Positions 59,882 through 64,000 of a stretch of DNA of 64,000 bases are shown piece after piece (the stretch's first letter is position 1; each line of letters opens with the position of its first letter). The notes beneath the pieces are model-generated. The model was not told where the DNA came from and searched no databases. It saw only the letters and a list, made by a program, of their open reading frames with translations. The translations under genes were made by a program, and so were the position numbers. Source of the DNA: Sphingomonas abaci. Its GTDB lineage: Bacteria; Pseudomonadota; Alphaproteobacteria; Sphingomonadales; Sphingomonadaceae. The stretch spans positions 1-64,000 of the forward strand of contig NZ_JACHNY010000008.1 in NCBI RefSeq assembly GCF_014199625.1, in the 5' to 3' direction.

Positions 59882-60192
59882 CTAGAAAGGTTGGCTTCGC
59901 AGCAGGTCTGGGTAAGCTGGGAGAGATTGGCGGCAAGGTTGCGCCAGCGCCGTCGCCTATCGCTCGACCGGCCGAGGCGGTCGAGGCGGGGGAGGGGGAC
60001 GGGCCTGTTCGGGCGGCGCCGGGCCCTCGCCGGAACGGCAAGGTGAACATTGCCGGTTACTTCGATCCCGCGGTTCGTAAGCAGCTTGCGATGCTGGCTG
60101 TCGAGCACGACACCGACCAAGTCAAACTCATGGCGGAAGCCCTGAACCTGCTGTTCGAAAAGTATGGGCGCTCGCCTATCGCCTCCGCTTGA
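59878..60192 (+). CDS. Ribbon-helix-helix partition partner (ParB/ParG-like)
   Basis: A 104-residue protein. The first 55 residues are flexible and rich in Gly, Pro and Ala; residues about 55-100 form a ribbon-helix-helix: strand KVNIAGYFDP, helix AVRKQLAMLAVEHDTDQ, helix KLMAEALNLLFEKYG. Translationally coupled to parA (ATGA), it is the expected centromere-binding and repressor partner of a class Ib ParA. Such proteins (ParG, omega) bind degenerate sites repeated every seven or eight bases, which fits the YGC arrays around this operon. The flexible N-terminal tail is typical and stimulates ParA. Confidence 0.85.
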   Translation: MTRKVGFAAGLGKLGEIGGKVAPAPSPIARPAEAVEAGEGDGPVRAAPGPRRNGKVNIAGYFDPAVRKQLAMLAVEHDTDQVKLMAEALNLLFEKYGRSPIASA

Positions 60193-60228
60193 GACAACCC
60201 CGCCGTCAGTCGCGGCGACGGTAAAGGC

Positions 60229-60669
60229 TCAGCGTCGCGCGCTGCATAGCTCGGAGTTGCGCAGCAAGCGCGCTCCGAGCACGCGAGTTTCGCGTTCCAT
60301 TTGCTCCTCCATCATTGACCAGATGGTACGAGCGGCCGCGCAGTAGCCAGGTACGTCGGCTGCGATCTTGTCGTCGGTCCACCTTTCGATGTGTTTGTCT
60401 GAGATGAGCCTCTTAGAGGTGAAGGCGACAAGGAAATCCGACAGCGCAGCACGATCGTCGCTGTCTGCCGTTTCCAGTAAACGCGGAATAATGCAGTCGC
60501 TAACAAACGCCGACCTTTCGCGGCTTGCGCGGGTTAGATCTAAGCGAGCCTTTTCCAGACCGGCAATGTTCGCGCAGTCGGTTGCGCAGTGACTCTGAAT
60601 TAACGTGAGGCCAACCCGGATGACTCGGTGATGCTCCTCAAGACCGCGAAGCAGTTCCTTGTCCATCAT
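60229..60669 (-). CDS. Uncharacterised helical protein
   Basis: A 146-residue helical protein (MMDKELLRGLEEHHRVIRVG) with several His/Glu residues in its first helices (EEHHRVIR) and Cys residues near 30, that has a faint resemblance to hemerythrin-like four-helix proteins, but the conserved ligand spacing is not clear. Start 60669 is tentative; a TTG at 60699 with GGGAGG further down is an alternative. It is convergent with the partition operon. Confidence 0.5.
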   Translation of the reverse strand: MMDKELLRGLEEHHRVIRVGLTLIQSHCATDCANIAGLEKARLDLTRASRERSAFVSDCIIPRLLETADSDDRAALSDFLVAFTSKRLISDKHIERWTDDKIAADVPGYCAAARTIWSMMEEQMERETRVLGARLLRNSELCSARR

Positions 60670-60898
60670 GGTTAACCGACGCCTCCCAAATACTGCCAAA
60701 AGGCAGCATCTGCTGCGCCGTCTACCGTATCTGGGAAATCAGCTCAGCGATATTGATAACGCCCGTAACGACTGTTGGATCGTTAGCCAGAAGGAATTTT
60801 GTTAAAGCCTTGGGAAAACGCGCCTGACGACGGCGTCGACGCTACGGCACAGCGGCTTGGCGAGTTGGAAGGGCAGGGGAAGCCCGAATTGCTGGCGC

Positions 60899-61564
60899 TC
60901 AGGCGATGTCCTCGACAGCGCACGGATCAGTGCCGCTGGCGTCGCCCGACCGTTCGTTCTTCAGGCGGCGAGCAATCTTAGCGAGCAACGTCCGACTGCA
61001 GCCCGTGCCGATCATGATCTCGCGCCAGCTCTGCCCATCCTTCAGTGACCGGGCGATCGCGGCGTTGCGGGCAGTGTTCTCAACGCGGCCTTTGTAGAGG
61101 CCTGCGGTTCGAGCTCGGCTGACGCCTTCGGCTTGCCGGCGCCGACGATCATCATAATCCTTGCGAGCGACCGCGGCGAGGACGTCGAGCATCATTGCAT
61201 TTACCGCGGCGAACATCCGAGCTGTGAAGTCGTCGGGGGTAGCGATCAGGTTCCAGGAGGTTGGCAGATCGAGAGACACGATCCGAACCTGGCGTGCCTC
61301 GATCTCCGATCGCAACTTGCTCCAATCGGCCGAGCTGAGGCGCGATAGACGGTCGACCTGCTCGACCAGCAACACGTCACCGGGGCCGCAATCGTCCAGT
61401 AGTCGAAAAAGCTCCGGCCGGGCGAGGCGAGTGCCGCTCTCGTGTTCAACATAGCGCGATGCGATACGGAATCCATGTGAGGCGGCGAACGCATCCAGCG
61501 CTGCGCGAGCGCGGGTCGCATCCTGTTCAGCGGTCGATGCGCGGAGATAAGCCCGGACGAACAT
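60899..61564 (-). CDS. Serine recombinase (resolvase/invertase family)
   Basis: A 221-residue site-specific recombinase. The N-terminal catalytic domain has YLRASTAEQD with the nucleophile Ser10 and Arg8, then VLLVEQVDRLSRL, and ends with a helix-turn-helix (AIARSLKDGQSWREIMIGTG). It cuts both strands at a short dyad and could resolve replicon dimers, in keeping with its place near the partition genes, or be the recombinase of a transposon. Length is normal for a resolvase. A minus-strand terminator upstream separates it from the toxin-antitoxin genes. Confidence 0.88.
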   Translation of the reverse strand: MFVRAYLRASTAEQDATRARAALDAFAASHGFRIASRYVEHESGTRLARPELFRLLDDCGPGDVLLVEQVDRLSRLSSADWSKLRSEIEARQVRIVSLDLPTSWNLIATPDDFTARMFAAVNAMMLDVLAAVARKDYDDRRRRQAEGVSRARTAGLYKGRVENTARNAAIARSLKDGQSWREIMIGTGCSRTLLAKIARRLKNERSGDASGTDPCAVEDIA

Positions 61565-61623
61565 GCTTCAGTCCTTTATGAACGGTCTTGTTATGTCCAG
61601 TCTTTTTTGAGAGCGCGTTTGAC

Positions 61624-61656
61624 GGAAAAAAGACCGGGCGCGCTCCGGTCTTTCAG
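61624..61656 (-). terminator. Intrinsic terminator facing the resolvase
   Basis: AAAGACCGG (61629-61637) and CCGGTCTTT (61645-61653) pair around GCGCGCT; read on the minus strand, the stem is followed by six T (61626-61631 as A). It would stop minus-strand transcripts entering the resolvase gene from the right. Confidence 0.7.
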
Positions 61657-61710
61657 AGGTATACCCAAACCGTACCTCCTAAAATGCGTATTTGGCAGAA
61701 TCGTGGCGGC

Positions 61711-61723
61711 GTGGCACAACGTA
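61711..61723. promoter_or_regulatory. Copy of the transfer-operon operator core
   Basis: GTGGCACAACGTA matches 48628-48640 exactly and lies about 120 bases upstream of the antitoxin gene. With GTACCTCC and AATGCG nearby, this could place the same regulator at both sites. Confidence 0.45.
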
Positions 61724-61832
61724 CCAGCTGTGACATTAGTATAAGGGACAGACGCAATATCGACATTGTTGTCGTCGGCGGGGGCGTCAGCTATGTTGCG
61801 TCAACGTGGTACATCAGGGCTGGCGTGCAAAC

Positions 61833-62078
61833 ATGACCTTGCAAATCAACATTACGCCTAACGGGCGCATGAGCCTGCCGGCAGACGTGAGGAAGCGCCT
61901 TGGCCTGAGTGGCGGTGGTGCGGTCTACCTTGATGAGACGGAGGACGGCGTGGTGTTGCGGACGGCAAGTCAGGCTGTGGCACGTGCCCAGGCTCTGGCC
62001 AAGCAGTACACTGGCGGTAATCCCGACGCATCCGTCGACGCATTCCTTGCCCGACGTCGGGAAGAGAGCGGCGAATGA
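61833..62078 (+). CDS. vapB: AbrB/MazE-fold antitoxin
   Basis: An 81-residue antitoxin with an N-terminal swapped-hairpin DNA-binding domain (LQINITPNGRMSLPADVRKRLGL, then GGAVYLDETEDGVVLRTA) and a C-terminal toxin-binding tail (RAQALAKQYTGGNPDASVDAFLARR). It should neutralise the PIN toxin and repress its own operon. The start at 61833 is chosen to fit the family; an in-frame GTG-like extension to 61806 is unlikely. It overlaps the toxin gene by four bases (ATGA). Confidence 0.85.
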   Translation: MTLQINITPNGRMSLPADVRKRLGLSGGGAVYLDETEDGVVLRTASQAVARAQALAKQYTGGNPDASVDAFLARRREESGE

Positions 62079-62461
62079 GCGTGGTGCTGGACGCGTCTGC
62101 GATCATCGCGATGCTCAAGGGCGAACGCGGCGCGACAAAGGTCGCGGCTGAGATCGGTGGGGCGCGGGTGAGCAGCGTTAACTATGCCGAGGTAGTCAGT
62201 CACTTCGTCCATGCCGGCATGCCCGAGCGCGAAGTCGATGCGATGCTCGATCCATTGCCGCTGACGGTCGTGCCGGCCGACAAGGCACTCGCGCAGATTG
62301 CCGGGCGGTTGCGGGCGGCAACAGCGGAGGCGGGACTCAGCCTTGGTGACCGTTTCTGTCTGGCTCTTGCCCGACGGGACGGTCTGCCCGCATGGACCAG
62401 CGACCAGAACTGGAAGAAGATCGCCGATGCCGTCGAGGTCAAGGTTGTCGCGATCCGCTGA
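62075..62461 (+). CDS. vapC: PIN-domain toxin, VapC type
   Basis: A 128-residue ribonuclease of the PIN fold. The catalytic acidic residues are D6 (VVLDASA), E39 (NYAEV), D92 (SLGDRFCLALA) and D110 (TSDQNW). VapC toxins cleave specific RNAs when free of antitoxin. Coupled to the antitoxin gene, the pair probably serves plasmid maintenance. It is followed by a G-rich leader before the nuclease genes. Confidence 0.9.
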   Translation: MSVVLDASAIIAMLKGERGATKVAAEIGGARVSSVNYAEVVSHFVHAGMPEREVDAMLDPLPLTVVPADKALAQIAGRLRAATAEAGLSLGDRFCLALARRDGLPAWTSDQNWKKIADAVEVKVVAIR

Positions 62462-62473
62462 CTTTACATGGTG

Positions 62474-62539
62474 GCGGGGTAGGGAAGGGGGCAGGACGTC
62501 CGGCTCGACAGCCATAACCCACACCGCCAGAAGGTTTCC
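62474..62539 (+). promoter_or_regulatory. G-rich leader before the SbcD-like gene
   Basis: GGCGGGGTAGGGAAGGGGGCAGG (62473-62495) lies 45 bases before the ATG at 62540, with AGAAGG near it. This is the same type of leader as at 26308, 27672 and 35065. Confidence 0.4.
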
Positions 62540-63655
62540 ATGCTACGCCTGATCCACACTGCCGACTGGCAACTCGGCAAGCCGTATGGCCGCTTCGACA
62601 GCGACGTGCGCGCTGCGCTTAGCGAGGCGCGGTTCGATGCGATTGACGCGATCGGCAAAGCAGCTGCGGAGCATGATGTCGCGCATGTGCTGGTCGCTGG
62701 CGATGTGTTCGATACTGAGGGACCGGAAGACCGCGTGATCGTGCAGGCGGTGTCACGGATGCAGCGCTATGCCTGTACCTGGTGGCTGCTGCCCGGCAAC
62801 CATGACTTCGCCCGCAACAGCGGCTTGTGGGATCGTGTCCGCGCCAAAGGCGCCGCCAATGTCCGTATCCTCGCCGAGCCGGTGCCATGCGAGCTGGAGC
62901 CCGGGCAGTGGCTGCTACCGGCACCACTGACCCACCGGCATAATCTCGACGATCCGACCGCGCTGTTCGACACGATGGAGACGCCAGGCGCGAGCTTGCG
63001 CATCGGTCTGGCACACGGCTCGATCCGCGACTTCTCGTCGCGCGGCGAGGCGCAGAACCAGATTGCGCCTGATCGCGCGCAGCGCTCCAACCTCGACTAT
63101 CTTGCGCTTGGCGACTGGCACGGGAGCTTCCGGGTCGATGCGCGCACCTGGTACTCAGGCACGCCCGAAACCGATCGCTTCCAGCGGGATGAGCCGGGCT
63201 ACGCTCTGCTCGTGACGCTTGAGGCTGGGGCGGAGCCGTCGGTATCGCCAATCCGTACTGGCAGGTTCCAGTGGCTGATGCGTTCGTGGACGGTTGCCGA
63301 CGCGGAGGGCTTTGCCGCCGAGTGCGACCGGCTGCTTGCGCAGGTCGAACCATCGGCAACCCTCCTGCAGCTCTCGCTCTCGGGTATCGTCAGTTTATCC
63401 GATCGTATCGCGATCCTTGCGCGCCTCGACAATGACCTGCGCCATCGCCTCCGCCATCTGACGGTCACCGCCGACGATCTCGTCGGTCGGCCGAGCGAAC
63501 AGGATCTGGCAGACCTGCGGGTCGAGGGTATGATCGGCACGGCCGCGGCCAAGCTGATGAGCATGATAGAGGCCGGTGGCAGCGACGGCGCCATTGCCAG
63601 GCGGGCGCTCGAGCGCCTGTTCGTGGAACATCAGCGTGGGCAGGACGCGGCATGA
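62540..63655 (+). CDS. SbcD/Mre11-like DNA exonuclease subunit
   Basis: A 371-residue metallophosphoesterase, the nuclease partner of an SbcC/Rad50-like ATPase. Motifs are HTADWQLG (D9), LVAGDVFD (D55), GNHDF (N87-H88), AHGS and LALGDWHG. The first motif has Gln11 where SbcD and Mre11 have His (DxH), a substitution seen in a YhaO-like branch. The C-terminal part is helical and should bind the ATPase. Its stop overlaps the partner's start (ATGA). Such pairs process DNA ends and can act in defence or repair. Confidence 0.85.
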   Translation: MLRLIHTADWQLGKPYGRFDSDVRAALSEARFDAIDAIGKAAAEHDVAHVLVAGDVFDTEGPEDRVIVQAVSRMQRYACTWWLLPGNHDFARNSGLWDRVRAKGAANVRILAEPVPCELEPGQWLLPAPLTHRHNLDDPTALFDTMETPGASLRIGLAHGSIRDFSSRGEAQNQIAPDRAQRSNLDYLALGDWHGSFRVDARTWYSGTPETDRFQRDEPGYALLVTLEAGAEPSVSPIRTGRFQWLMRSWTVADAEGFAAECDRLLAQVEPSATLLQLSLSGIVSLSDRIAILARLDNDLRHRLRHLTVTADDLVGRPSEQDLADLRVEGMIGTAAAKLMSMIEAGGSDGAIARRALERLFVEHQRGQDAA

Positions 63656-64000
63656 GCCTTCGGATCCGGCGCATCGCGCTCTCAAACTTCCGCAAATACC
63701 GCGACCCCTTCGTGCTCGACGGGCTGACGGATGGGCTCAACGTCATCATAGAGCCCAACGAGACCGGCAAGTCGACGCTGCTGGAAGCGATGCGCGCCGC
63801 TTTCTTCATCCGGCACAACACCGCCAACCGGCTTGCGCGCAGCTATGCGCCTTACGGCGAGGCCGTCGCCCCGCAGATCGAGATCGGCTTCGAGGCGAAA
63901 GGCGAGGCGTGGGAAGTCAGCAAGCGCTTCCTGAAGAGTGCTTCGGTCGAGGTTCGGGGACCGAACGGGCGTGCGCAGGGCGAGGATGCCGAGGCGCAGC
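63652..64000 (+). CDS. SbcC/Rad50-like ATPase, N-terminal part only
   Basis: The gene runs off the right edge; 116 residues are visible. It begins MSLRIRRIALSNFRKYRDPF, the usual start of SMC/Rad50-type ATPases that dock DNA, and has the Walker A EPNETGKSTLLEAM (about residues 34-47, form GxNxxGKS with Glu-Pro for the first Gly). Coupling to the SbcD-like gene makes an SbcC/Rad50-like role very likely. Confidence 0.85.
   Translation, partial: MSLRIRRIALSNFRKYRDPFVLDGLTDGLNVIIEPNETGKSTLLEAMRAAFFIRHNTANRLARSYAPYGEAVAPQIEIGFEAKGEAWEVSKRFLKSASVEVRGPNGRAQGEDAEAQ

Overview
The window looks like accessory DNA from a sphingomonad (Alphaproteobacteria, Sphingomonas or a close relative), most likely part of a plasmid or megaplasmid. 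The sequence is strongly GC-rich. Its gene families (DUF736, DUF2493, DUF3768, ArdC, a strawberry-notch helicase fused to a methyltransferase, a large ParB-like protein) are the set seen on conjugative elements of this group. A MobF relaxase with its coupling protein and a ParA/ribbon-helix-helix partition pair support a self-maintained, transferable replicon. No replication initiator, rRNA or tRNA gene was recognised. These assignments come from reading motifs, not from database searches.

Region 1 (1-14.96 kb) is a cargo module. It holds the right end of an IS3-family element, a zinc alcohol dehydrogenase with an AraC-type regulator, a chromate operon chrB-chrA-chrC (chrC is a superoxide dismutase), and on the opposite strand a metal-efflux operon reading MFS exporter - small membrane protein - czcC - czcB - czcA. 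A CsoR/RcnR/InrS-type metal repressor is divergent from that operon, and two near-perfect TATCCCCC-NN-GGGGGATA palindromes lie between them. A CsbD-like gene and a small direct-repeat array close the module.

Region 2 (15-40.5 kb) is a long, mostly plus-strand block: a 1411-residue methyltransferase/helicase, a ParB-like protein, an ArdC antirestriction protease, a lipoprotein nuclease and about twenty small unrecognised genes. Within it sit a HerA-like ATPase coupled to a protein with seven Myb/SANT-like repeats, a GHKL ATPase followed by a PP-loop (PAPS reductase-like) protein, DUF3768 and a possible Mom-like protein, and a single-domain response regulator. Several genes share a G-rich leader and a C-rich run just before the start codon. 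The contents fit a role in protecting or modifying DNA during and after transfer, but that is inference.

Region 3 (40.6-48.8 kb) has a cysteine-less MucR/Ros-like regulator, a CoiA-like nuclease, DUF736 and DUF2493 genes, and two notable non-coding stretches: 44.3-45.07 kb with three related hairpins, and 46.74-47.32 kb with at least six strong hairpins, two of which keep a long stem although their sequences differ.

Region 4 (48.8-58.3 kb) is a transfer segment: a ribbon-helix-helix protein, TraD-type coupling protein, TraI-type relaxase-helicase, then seven uncharacterised or lightly characterised genes including a CsgG-like secreted protein. Region 5 (58.3-60.2 kb) is the partition locus: parA and a ribbon-helix-helix parB-like gene, preceded by about 870 bases carrying clustered 8-bp-phased YGC repeats, and with a further five-unit array inside the 3' end of parA. 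This is the most striking structure in the window. Region 6 (60.2-64 kb) holds a serine recombinase, a VapBC-type toxin-antitoxin pair and an SbcD/SbcC-like nuclease-ATPase pair cut by the window edge.
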